The notes under the pieces are model-generated. The model was not told the origin of the DNA. It was given only the letters and a program-made list of their open reading frames with translations, and did not search any database. Both the position numbers and the translations under genes were made by a program. From positions 1-34,920 of the forward strand of contig JBCCFD010000023.1 of assembly GCA_039029915.1 (NCBI GenBank): a stretch of DNA of 34,920 bases, in the 5' to 3' direction. Shown here piece after piece: positions 26,861-34,711 of the stretch (position 1 is its first letter; each line of letters begins with the position of its first letter). The stretch is from QQUD01 sp039029915. GTDB lineage: Bacteria; Chloroflexota; Anaerolineae; Promineifilales; Promineifilaceae.

Positions 26861-27034
26861 AAGGCAATTATTTTCCTTTTTGAGAAATTGGCTAAAGTGG
26901 CTGATTTAAATTCAAGCTATCTACTCGGGAAACATTTTACCTAAAATTCATTTGTTATCAGTATTAGATTCGGCATTCCCGTTAGTAAAATTTTGGGATA
27001 TTGTCTTCTCTTCTTTTTTCTCTACTCAAAACAC

Positions 27035-27043
27035 TGCTATACT
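27035..27043 (+). promoter_or_regulatory. Extended -10 promoter giving a probable leaderless transcript
   Basis: TGCTATACT is a TGN extended -10 with the hexamer TATACT at 27038-27043. The next gene starts at ATG 27052, eight bases after the hexamer, so transcription would begin at or within two bases of the start codon. There is no Shine-Dalgarno sequence before the ATG, which agrees with a leaderless mRNA. Confidence 0.45.
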
Positions 27044-27051
27044 GGCAGTCC

Positions 27052-28638
27052 ATGAGCGATGTTCTAGTTCGTCAAGTTTCTGAAGCTGATTTACCCGCAT
27101 TAAGAGAGCTGTTTTATACAAGCTATGGTGAAAACTATCCGTACAAAGAGTTTTACAGCGATGAATGGCTGAAGCGGAGTATTTATCAGGATAGCTATCT
27201 CTTTTTGCTGGCAGAATTAAACGGCCGTATTGCTGGCACTGCGTCTGTCTACTTTGAAGTAGGTGCTTATTCTGACCTGTGCGGTGAATTTGGTCGGCTA
27301 GCCGTTCATCCAGAGTATCGGGGCCAGGGGGTAGGGACAGCCTTAATGGAAGCGCGTCTCTCCTTTGCCGAGCGCCGCCTCCACTTTGGACTATCCGAAT
27401 GTCGTACGGCTCATCCCTACGCTCAAAAAATCTCCGAAAAGCACGATTTGCGCCCCATTGGTTTCTTGCCCCAAAAAGTATTGCTTGATCAGCGGGAAAG
27501 CCTCGTCATGATGGCTAAGATGTTTGGGCCAGCTCATGAGCTGCGCCGCAATAATCCGCGCGTTATCCCTGAAGTGTTTATGCTGGGCAAGCACGCCCTG
27601 CGGAATTTAGGCTTGAAAGATGATTTGATAGCGGTTGAAGACACCGACGGTTACCCGATTGGCACTGGCTTTCGCGTCGAAGAGCTGTCTGAATCTGTCA
27701 TGCCTAACCTGCTGCGCATTCCGCGCGGCCGACTGCATCGGCGTCATATATTTGGGAACCTGCAGCTAAGCTACGGGCTGTTTATGCTCGAATCCCGCAA
27801 CTCCCGCTATTTGGTGGCGCGTGAGGATGACGATATTGTAGGGGCAATTGGCTTTTCATACGATTACATTGGTCGTTCGATTAAGGTGCTAGAACTGATC
27901 GATCTGCGAGACGAGATCGCTGGGTATCTGCTCAAAGAGCTGGACGCTTGGGCAAAAGAGATTTACAAAGCGGAATATATTGAAATTACCGTTAGTGCTT
28001 ATTGGCCTGAAATTCAGCGGACGCTGAGTAATTTAGGCTTTGTGCCAGTGGCCTACTGCCCTTCGTTTGTGTTTTATGAGGTGGAGCGACTGGATACGAT
28101 TAAAATGGCGAAGCTTTATGTGCCATACGACGTTGATAATGTCCAGCTAACTGACCGCAGTCGGGAGATTTTTGATCTGGTGCGGGCGGGCTTTGAAGAG
28201 AAGCGCATTGGCATCTCAATCAATGAAACAACGCAAAAGATGGCGATTTTTGAGGGCTTGGAAGAAGGCGAACTCACGAAGATTGCCGGACTGTGTCGCC
28301 TGATTGATGTACCGCAGGGAGAAACGATTTTGCGGGCGGGTGAGTCGGGAGATACGTTTTTTATGGTGATGAACGGCCGTTTAGATATCATCGCGCCAGA
28401 AGGGACAGACATTGTGGGGGGGATTGAGCAAGGGGACTTTCTGGGTGAAATCGCGCTGGTTAGCCATCAGCCGTTTACAGCAACGGCCGTTGCCGCTACG
28501 GATGTCACCCTCGTTGCGCTCAAGCACGATGATTTTGAACACCTTATTAACCGCTTCCCCCGCATTGGCATGCAGGTGATGCGCAATATTGCCATTTCAG
28601 TCGGGGAGAAGCTGCGTCTGTTGAATTTAAGAACTTGA
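27052..28638 (+). CDS. GNAT acetyltransferase with C-terminal cyclic-nucleotide-binding-like domain
   Basis: From ATG 27052 the protein has 528 residues. Residues 3-160 are a GNAT domain with the acetyl-CoA loop RLAVHPEYRGQGVG (82-95). A second GNAT-like half spans about 250-345 (YLVAREDDDIVGAIGF to LGFVPVAY). Residues about 400-522 are a CNB fold, with GDTFFMVMNGRLDII and the phosphate-binding cassette GDFLGEIALVSHQPFTAT. In that cassette the usual Arg is Phe (F475), while the ribose-contacting Glu (E466) is kept, so cyclic nucleotide binding is doubtful. Mycobacterial cAMP-regulated lysine acetyltransferases have the reverse order (CNB then GNAT). The in-frame TTG 27001 was rejected because the promoter lies inside that extension. 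Next on the same strand is a large adenylyl cyclase-like gene. Confidence 0.85.
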   Translation: MSDVLVRQVSEADLPALRELFYTSYGENYPYKEFYSDEWLKRSIYQDSYLFLLAELNGRIAGTASVYFEVGAYSDLCGEFGRLAVHPEYRGQGVGTALMEARLSFAERRLHFGLSECRTAHPYAQKISEKHDLRPIGFLPQKVLLDQRESLVMMAKMFGPAHELRRNNPRVIPEVFMLGKHALRNLGLKDDLIAVEDTDGYPIGTGFRVEELSESVMPNLLRIPRGRLHRRHIFGNLQLSYGLFMLESRNSRYLVAREDDDIVGAIGFSYDYIGRSIKVLELIDLRDEIAGYLLKELDAWAKEIYKAEYIEITVSAYWPEIQRTLSNLGFVPVAYCPSFVFYEVERLDTIKMAKLYVPYDVDNVQLTDRSREIFDLVRAGFEEKRIGISINETTQKMAIFEGLEEGELTKIAGLCRLIDVPQGETILRAGESGDTFFMVMNGRLDIIAPEGTDIVGGIEQGDFLGEIALVSHQPFTATAVAATDVTLVALKHDDFEHLINRFPRIGMQVMRNIAISVGEKLRLLNLRT

Positions 28639-28865
28639 TAATTGGTCATTGATGATTGGTCATTAGGGCTTTTTTTCCACCATATATAAACTTCACAAAT
28701 AAGTACAAACAAATATTTTGCGTCGGTTGCCAAGATGGGCTGATTTAGCAAATCGCCTGACAATTGTGGGGGGTATTGGATTACTGCGAACGGCTCTGCC
28801 AGAAGGATGCAAAATAGGATTGAAGCATGCCCTTACAAAAACGGCCGTTTATCCCCATAAATCAT
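28639..28865. other. Non-coding region after the acetyltransferase gene
   Basis: It begins with a duplicated ATTGGTCATT-type repeat (28640-28665) and a T-run without a clear stem. A 49-codon frame from TTG 28718 ends in a TAG at 28865-28867 that overlaps the next repeat element; it lacks a ribosome binding site and a recognisable family. One ACGGCCGT lies at 28841-28848. Nothing else is recognisable. Confidence 0.5.
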
Positions 28866-28991
28866 AGGACTTATGTGAAAATCAAGAAATATCTTGAAAA
28901 AGAATCGACTCAAATTTGATTTTCACCGAGTAAATTTCACATTTCCGCCCCGTTTTATTTCAAGTTATTTTGTGAAATTTACATAAGTACC
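28866..28991. mobile_element. MITE-like element with two internal hairpins
   Basis: The ends are ACTTATGT (28869-28876) and ACATAAGT (28981-28988), inverted, preceded by AGG and followed by ACC. Inside are two perfect 11-base stems: GTGAAAATCAA (28875-28885) with TTGATTTTCAC (28916-28926), and GTAAATTTCAC (28930-28940) with GTGAAATTTAC (28972-28982). No protein is encoded. The left end AGGACTTA is shared with the element at 33475-33555. This looks like a non-autonomous mobile element or a decayed relative. Confidence 0.55.
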
Positions 28992-29333
28992 AAACCTCTC
29001 TGGAAATCCTTGTGTCTATCTAAAAATGGGTCAGAAAAAGGACCAATTCCTTACCTGTGGTCGTCACATAAAAAAGGGTAAAATATAAAGTAAGAAAGCG
29101 TGAATTCGATAAGAGCATAGTCTAGCAACGCACAATATTACGCTATAGTCAATTTGTGTGTTCTGTAAGATAGAAGAGGCAAACCTCAAACGGTTTAATG
29201 ATCAGAAAACCGAAATTTGCTTCTTTGGTGTTTACGACTTTGTTACCAAAGTTTTTAAATACTTCTTCTCTGAAAAAATTTAAAATTTCTGATGTAATGA
29301 AGGATTACTCATCAACAAGAGAAGTCTGCAAAA
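28992..29333 (+). promoter_or_regulatory. AT-rich leader region of the cyclase gene
   Basis: This stretch of about 340 bases has no credible open frame. CTTTGGT (29223-29229) and ACCAAAG (29245-29251) form a 7-base stem followed by TTTTT, which could act as a weak terminator or attenuator before the start at 29334. AAAC and GTTT around 29188-29201 form a second short inverted repeat. The promoter cannot be fixed by eye. Confidence 0.3.
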
Positions 29334-32300
29334 ATGCCAAATATAAATGAAGTTTTATCAGCATACGTACCTATGGAGCGTCGTCAGGCATTGGTGACGG
29401 GCAATGCGCTTTCCGAACGAACAAAGGGCGCGGTTTTATTCGCTGACATTTCCGGCTTTACCCCTTTAACCTCGGCTTTAACCAAAGAGCTAGGCGCTGA
29501 GCGAGGGGTTGAGATGCTAAGCGATCAGCTGAATCAGGTGTACGGGGCCTTAATTGATAAAGTGCATCAATATCAAGGCAGCGTGATTAGCTTTGCAGGG
29601 GATGCTATCACTTGCTGGTTTGATCAGGATGAGGGCAGTGTGGCCACAGCGGCCGCTTTTGCCATGCAGCAGGTGATGGACCGCTTCTCAGCCGTGATTA
29701 CTCCCGGCAATTCAGCTATTCCGTTTGGGATTAAAGTCGCCGTTGCCGCTGGAGAAGTCTCTAGGCTGTTAGTTGGGCATCCCCGAATAATGACGATTGA
29801 TGTGCTGGCGGGCGAGCTGATGGATCGCGTTGCTGAAGCGGGCGAGCTGGTTGAACAAGACGAAATTGTGGTTGGAGAAGAGATCGTTAAGGCGCTTCGT
29901 CTAATAAAAGTCGCGGAATGGCGCACCGGTGAGTCTGAGCAAAAAGTCGCCCTAATTACAACGCCTCCGCCACTTTCACCCCGAAAATCATGGCCGACAT
30001 TGCCGCCTCTCCCTCAAGAAAACAGCCGTAATTGGCTTTTACCCCCCGTTTATCAGCGTTTGAATCAGGGGCTGGGTGACTTTTTAGCCGAGTTACGCCC
30101 AGCCGTGGCTTTGTTTGCAAAGTTTAGCGGTCTTGACTATGACAAAGACCCAGAAGCGGGGGAGAAATTGAATCAGTATATTCAATGGGTGCAAACGGTC
30201 CTTTCGAATTATGAAGGCTATTTGCTGCAGGTCATCATGGGGGATAAAGGGAGTCATTTTTATGCACTCTTTGGGGCGCCCATTGCCCATGAAAATGATG
30301 AGGCCCGCGCCGTGGCCGCTGCGTTAGAGCTGCAAAATCGGCCTGAGTCGCTTTCCTTTATCGAGGCGATGCAGATTGGCATTAGTCAAGGCCCCATGTA
30401 TGTGGGTGCATATGGTAGCTATAATCGCAGAACCTATTCGGGATTGGGGGATCAGGTCAATATGGCGGCTCGTTTAATGAGTCAGGCGGTGCCCGGGGCA
30501 GTGCTGGTTAGTGAGGCGGTCAAGAAAACGGCCGTTCGGTTCAACTACACCAGTCAAGGCATGATTAAATTTAAGGGAATTGACGCTCCCCAAGAGGCGT
30601 TTTCGGTCACCGAAGCCCGCTTTGCCCAGCCCGAAGCCCATCTAAAAGGGCGTGATATGGTTGCCATGGTGGGCCGCACGTCTGAACGAGAGATTTTAAA
30701 AAGCCATTTGGCGGCGCTGTTAAACGGCCGTTCTTCGCAACTCATTATTGAAGGGGAAGCCGGTATCGGTAAATCCCGCTTAGTGGCTGATTTGCAGGCC
30801 CAAGCGCGAGAGCTGGGTGTTGCTTACCTGCTGGGGGCCGGAGATGCAATCGAGCAAAATACCCCTTATCACGCTTGGCGCGGTGTGTTTCGCGGTCTGT
30901 TTGATATCAGCGATGGGGACGATGACGCCTTGATTTTGGAAAAGGTCACTAATCGCTTGCCGGATGCTTTGAAAGAGCGCGCCCCTTTGTTAAACGCTGT
31001 TTTGCCGCTGCATCTGCCTGATAATGAGCTGACCGCTCAGTTTACTGGTGATATTCGGGCTGAAAACACGCGTGATTTATTGAGTTCAGCCCTGCTGCAG
31101 ACGGTTCGGGCCACCTCCACCTTCTTTATTATCCTTGAAGATGGACACTGGTTTGATTCTGCCTCATGGGCGTTGATGGAAGTAGTTAGAAAGTCGCTGT
31201 CACCATTGATGTTGGTTTTGGTAACACGGCCGTTAATGAGCAATGCAGCCAGTAATGGCCTTGCTCAACTCAATGCTCCGCCCGAGTACAGGCGCCTACA
31301 GGAAGATGAAGCAACGGCCCATTTGACCTTAACGGCGCTTTCTCCATCTGAAGCGACGCAGCTTGTTTGCCATCGTCTACAAGTCGACTCGATCCCTGAT
31401 ACGATTGCCCAAATTATTCAAGAGCGGGCAGACGGCCATCCCTTTTTTAGCGAAGAGCTCGCCTACGCGCTGCGGGATTCGGGGATGATTAAGGTGGAAA
31501 ACGGCCGTTTGCAGCTAGATGCACCTCAAGCAGCCTTTCAATCGCTTGATTTTCCCGACACCATTCAGGGCGTCATCACCAGCCGCATCGATCGGCTGGC
31601 CCCAGCCCAGCAGCTCACCTTAAAAGTGGCTAGCGTCATTGGACGTGTCTTTTTGTACCAAGCCCTGCATGACATCCACCCGGTGAGCGACGATAAACCC
31701 AGGTTGATCAACTATTTAGATCATCTCGATCAGCTGGGCATTACCTCACTGGAAACCCCTGCACCAGAGATGAGCTACATTTTTAAGCACGTTACCATTC
31801 AAGAGGTGGCCTACAGTTTGCTCCTTTTTGCTCAACGGCAGCAGCTTCATCAAATCACGGCTGAATGGCTAGAACGCACCAATCAAATTGACCTGGTGCC
31901 TCACTATCCGCTACTGGCCCACCATTGGAGTCGGGCTGAAATTCCTGAAAAAGCGATTGTTTATTTGGAGAAAGCGGGACAAGAGGCGTTTAGAAACGGG
32001 GCGTTTCGTGAAGTGCTCGATTTTATTAACCAAGCGGTTGCGTTGGCAGAAACCTTGCCCGCCAATCGAGATAGCTTTGTTCTAGACGATTACCGGCGGG
32101 CGGAGTGGCAAATTTTGCTAGGAGATGCCCACTTTGGACTGGGTCAATTGATTGAGTCACGGCAATACTTCCTCAAGGCGCTGGCACTTTTAGGATGGCC
32201 GATGCCAGAAGCGCCGCTGAGCAAAACAATTTCAAATTTACTTCTCCAGTTTGGTAACTACTTCTGGCTGGTAACAATCCCTGAGAAGGTGCGCTTTTTC

Positions 32301-33476
32301 TTTCGTAAACCAACCGCAGAAATGAGTAAGCGCCGTTTGGCAGCGGCGCATGTGTATGAGCCTTTGGGCTTGGTTTATTACTTTTCAAGCGAGACCCAGC
32401 AGGCGATGTATACAGCCCTTCATCGTTTTATTTTGGCCAAAAAAGCAAACGAAGCGACCTCAGAGCTTTCGCGTGGCTATGCTAGCGTGTGCGGCATTTT
32501 TATGATTATTGGGTTTCATCGGCTGGGGATGGAATACGGCCGTCAAGCTCGTCGAATTGCGCGCGAGCTAAACGATTTACCCGCCCTTGCCTGGGCGCTC
32601 TTATCGACGGGCGTTTTTAGTATTGGCGTGGACGCTTGGGAAAACGTAGAGCGGCGGCTAAAAGAAGGGGTGGCCCTCAGCGAACGCATTCTGGATAAGC
32701 GGACAATGGGGGATACGATCGCAACATTACTCAACGTGCTTCACGCCCAAGATAAATATGAAGAAGCGTTTATTGTGTCAAAAAAGCTAGAAGAAGCAGG
32801 CGTGGATAGCGGCAATAAGGAGCATGTTGCTTGGGGGATTACTGGTCAAGCTAACTCAAGATTGAAAATGGGGTATATTGACGAAGCCATTTCTTTTTAT
32901 CAGCGGTCGCTCAAAATATTTGAAGAAGTGCCGGAAGATTATGTGCATGAAGCGGAAACCCTTGGCATGCTGGGTGCCGCTTATCTGTATCAGGGGAATC
33001 TTAGGGAGGCGGAAGCTCAGGTAGAGCGGGCTGCTGCACTGATTCCAGACCAAATTCCGTCTTCTTATGTGCTGTTTCCAGCTTTTTCAGCTATTGCCGA
33101 TGTGTATTTGACGCGACTGGAGCGCGAGGGGATGAACACGGCCGTTCAGGCCAAAGCTGAAAAGGCGCTTCAGGATTTAGCCCGCTTTGCCAGACACCAT
33201 CCAATCGGGCTGGCCCGTTCGCACATTCTTCAGGGCCGGTATGCCGTTATTCAAGGCAGAACGGCGCGTGCTGAAAAGCGCTGGCGTAAAGCAGTTAAGG
33301 TCGCTGAACAAAAGGGGATGCGCTTTGATCAAGGCTTGGTTCACCTCATGATGGGGAAATATTTGAATCGGTCAGACGCTGTTCGGCAACAAAACCTGCT
33401 CTATGCTAAAGAGAAGTTTGAAGCAATTGGTGCGGTGCTGGAAACGGCCGTTGTTGAGCAACTTTTAAATATTTAG
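29334..33476 (+). CDS. Soluble adenylyl cyclase-like protein: tandem class III cyclase domains, AAA/STAND ATPase, TPR tail
   Basis: The 1380-residue protein has no membrane segment. Cyclase domain C1 (about 30-190) keeps both metal aspartates, D38 in LFADISGFTPLT and D90 in SFAGDAI, but lacks the transition-state Asn/Arg. C2 (about 255-425) has lost the first Asp (LFAKFSGL) but has the adenine lysine K305 in MGDKG, S369, and N376/R380 in DQVNMAARL. One active site can thus form between C1 and C2, as in animal soluble adenylyl cyclase (ADCY10). An ATPase follows with Walker A EGEAGIGKS (473-481) and Walker B FFIILEDGHW (597-606), then TPR-like helices (about 870-1370). The residues matching the ADCY10 bicarbonate ligands Lys95 and Arg176 are S86 and M163, so bicarbonate control is not expected. 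The ligand sensed by the ATPase/TPR part is unknown. The stop codon TAG ends in the MITE-like element that follows. Confidence 0.9.
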   Translation: MPNINEVLSAYVPMERRQALVTGNALSERTKGAVLFADISGFTPLTSALTKELGAERGVEMLSDQLNQVYGALIDKVHQYQGSVISFAGDAITCWFDQDEGSVATAAAFAMQQVMDRFSAVITPGNSAIPFGIKVAVAAGEVSRLLVGHPRIMTIDVLAGELMDRVAEAGELVEQDEIVVGEEIVKALRLIKVAEWRTGESEQKVALITTPPPLSPRKSWPTLPPLPQENSRNWLLPPVYQRLNQGLGDFLAELRPAVALFAKFSGLDYDKDPEAGEKLNQYIQWVQTVLSNYEGYLLQVIMGDKGSHFYALFGAPIAHENDEARAVAAALELQNRPESLSFIEAMQIGISQGPMYVGAYGSYNRRTYSGLGDQVNMAARLMSQAVPGAVLVSEAVKKTAVRFNYTSQGMIKFKGIDAPQEAFSVTEARFAQPEAHLKGRDMVAMVGRTSEREILKSHLAALLNGRSSQLIIEGEAGIGKSRLVADLQAQARELGVAYLLGAGDAIEQNTPYHAWRGVFRGLFDISDGDDDALILEKVTNRLPDALKERAPLLNAVLPLHLPDNELTAQFTGDIRAENTRDLLSSALLQTVRATSTFFIILEDGHWFDSASWALMEVVRKSLSPLMLVLVTRPLMSNAASNGLAQLNAPPEYRRLQEDEATAHLTLTALSPSEATQLVCHRLQVDSIPDTIAQIIQERADGHPFFSEELAYALRDSGMIKVENGRLQLDAPQAAFQSLDFPDTIQGVITSRIDRLAPAQQLTLKVASVIGRVFLYQALHDIHPVSDDKPRLINYLDHLDQLGITSLETPAPEMSYIFKHVTIQEVAYSLLLFAQRQQLHQITAEWLERTNQIDLVPHYPLLAHHWSRAEIPEKAIVYLEKAGQEAFRNGAFREVLDFINQAVALAETLPANRDSFVLDDYRRAEWQILLGDAHFGLGQLIESRQYFLKALALLGWPMPEAPLSKTISNLLLQFGNYFWLVTIPEKVRFFFRKPTAEMSKRRLAAAHVYEPLGLVYYFSSETQQAMYTALHRFILAKKANEATSELSRGYASVCGIFMIIGFHRLGMEYGRQARRIARELNDLPALAWALLSTGVFSIGVDAWENVERRLKEGVALSERILDKRTMGDTIATLLNVLHAQDKYEEAFIVSKKLEEAGVDSGNKEHVAWGITGQANSRLKMGYIDEAISFYQRSLKIFEEVPEDYVHEAETLGMLGAAYLYQGNLREAEAQVERAAALIPDQIPSSYVLFPAFSAIADVYLTRLEREGMNTAVQAKAEKALQDLARFARHHPIGLARSHILQGRYAVIQGRTARAEKRWRKAVKVAEQKGMRFDQGLVHLMMGKYLNRSDAVRQQNLLYAKEKFEAIGAVLETAVVEQLLNI

Positions 33477-33555
33477 GACTTACGCAAATAGCGGTCACTG
33501 AGCCTGTCGAAGTGACTTTCTTAACCCTTCGACAGGCTCAGGGTGCGTAAGTCCT
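33475..33555. mobile_element. 81-base MITE-like element with perfect 12-base terminal inverted repeats
   Basis: AGGACTTACGCA (33475-33486) is exactly inverted as TGCGTAAGTCCT (33544-33555). Inside is a second perfect palindrome, CTGAGCCTGTCGAAG (33498-33512) with CTTCGACAGGCTCAG (33527-33541), around a 14-base loop. From memory, TTCGACAGGCTCAG-type repeats and GGACTTACGCA ends both occur dispersed in many bacterial genomes. The element has no coding capacity. Its first bases form the last two bases of the TAG stop codon of the cyclase gene. As RNA it would form a long hairpin and could also act as a terminator, although no T-tract follows. Confidence 0.8.
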
Positions 33556-33607
33556 GATATTGATGAATAACCAAGTCCCGTTTACCTAAATAGAGGTCTA
33601 TAACAAA

Positions 33608-34666
33608 ATGGAAGAGATTGAGAAAACGTTAACAGCGGCGCGACACGCAATGGGCGTCAAAAATGATAGCTTACAGATTGATTCAATTGACACGCTCGCA
33701 AAATGTACCGGCCCAGCTGGACAATTTAGTACGCGCATTTATTCAGCAATCGATGGACGCATGTCAATGATTCAGGCGGGCAGTACAGGTCGTCGGCTTT
33801 TGGCGGGCATTGATACTGAAACATCATGGTTTTTTAATGCTGAAACGCATAGCTTTGCCAGCCTGCCCCTATCTTCACAGGCCTTTTTACGCGGACACGA
33901 ACTTCATATGCTGGCCCTAGCCCCACAAACGCGGCTTGAATCACCTGAATGGCTAGGCGATTCGCATTTTACCAAGCAGCCTGCTTGGACGATCCGGTTT
34001 AAAGATTCGCTCGAATCACCATTAGATATTCACTATTCCCAAGAAAGCGGGCTGCCATTGGGCTTGTCCCAAATGAATCACACGGGACGTGGCGCAGAGA
34101 CGGTTGAGGTCGTCTTCTCAAACTGGCACATGCAACCTAGCGGCATTCAGCTGTTTACACAATCTGATTTTATACAGGGTGACGATGTGTACAAGTATGA
34201 GTTTGTTTATCTCAACATCGATAGCGTCTCTGACATATTGTTGCAATCGCCTGAACAATCAGATGAAGGTGTGGACGCGGCGCTGCTTCGACACCTGCAC
34301 GAACAGCATCAGATGGCGCATCTCACCTATGACGCAGGCTTATTTACGTCCGCGTTTCATGACCCTATTCTTCAAGCAAATCGGGGGGAAATCCAGCAGT
34401 CGAGCCGTGAGGAGAGCCAAAAGCGAAGCCAGGCTTACTTTGATCAGGTTGAATTTATTGCTTGGGAAGACTTAGAATCGCCTGTCATCCGAGTTTCCAA
34501 AGAAGGAACAATGGCATCTATTTTGGTTCACAAAAGGGTTCATTTGACGGCCGCAGGCAGCGCCGGTGAGGCACAGGAGCATGAAACAGTTTTTGCCTGG
34601 CTTGAAAGCTGGGAAAAAATAGAGGGCAATTGGCAGCTAATGATGATCGCTTCGACCAATCGTTGA
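33608..34666 (+). CDS. Unknown protein with C-terminal NTF2-like (SnoaL/DUF4440-type) domain
   Basis: The 352-residue product has two parts. The N-terminal part (1 to about 215) is beta-rich and ends YKYEFVYLNIDSVSDI, reminiscent of the LolA/LppX lipoprotein-carrier fold, but there is no signal peptide; this is a weak structural guess. The C-terminal part (about 230-352) has the pattern of NTF2-like domains: an initial helix (LLRHLHEQHQMAHLTYDA), a central helix, then strands ending ETVFAWLESWEKIEGNWQLM. Such domains bind small molecules or act as enzymes such as isomerases. The start at ATG 33608 has GAGG about 11 bases upstream, an over-long spacing. It follows the MITE-like element and is on the same strand as the cyclase gene; a functional link is not shown. 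Confidence 0.7.
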   Translation: MEEIEKTLTAARHAMGVKNDSLQIDSIDTLAKCTGPAGQFSTRIYSAIDGRMSMIQAGSTGRRLLAGIDTETSWFFNAETHSFASLPLSSQAFLRGHELHMLALAPQTRLESPEWLGDSHFTKQPAWTIRFKDSLESPLDIHYSQESGLPLGLSQMNHTGRGAETVEVVFSNWHMQPSGIQLFTQSDFIQGDDVYKYEFVYLNIDSVSDILLQSPEQSDEGVDAALLRHLHEQHQMAHLTYDAGLFTSAFHDPILQANRGEIQQSSREESQKRSQAYFDQVEFIAWEDLESPVIRVSKEGTMASILVHKRVHLTAAGSAGEAQEHETVFAWLESWEKIEGNWQLMMIASTNR

Positions 34667-34711
34667 GGATGCCAAATTTATCAGCGCACTTCTGACATCT
34701 TTTAGCAAAGT

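Noticed and set aside
28718..28867. A 49-codon frame from TTG, containing LRRLPRWADLANRL, before the MITE-like element
   Set aside because: It has no ribosome binding site, no recognised family and a rare start, and its stop overlaps the repeat element. It could be a gene remnant, but the evidence is too thin to call.
28970..29050. Possible CRISPR or tandem repeat array in the spacer before the cyclase gene
   Set aside because: The repeated pieces are arms of two hairpins and are not regularly spaced direct repeats.
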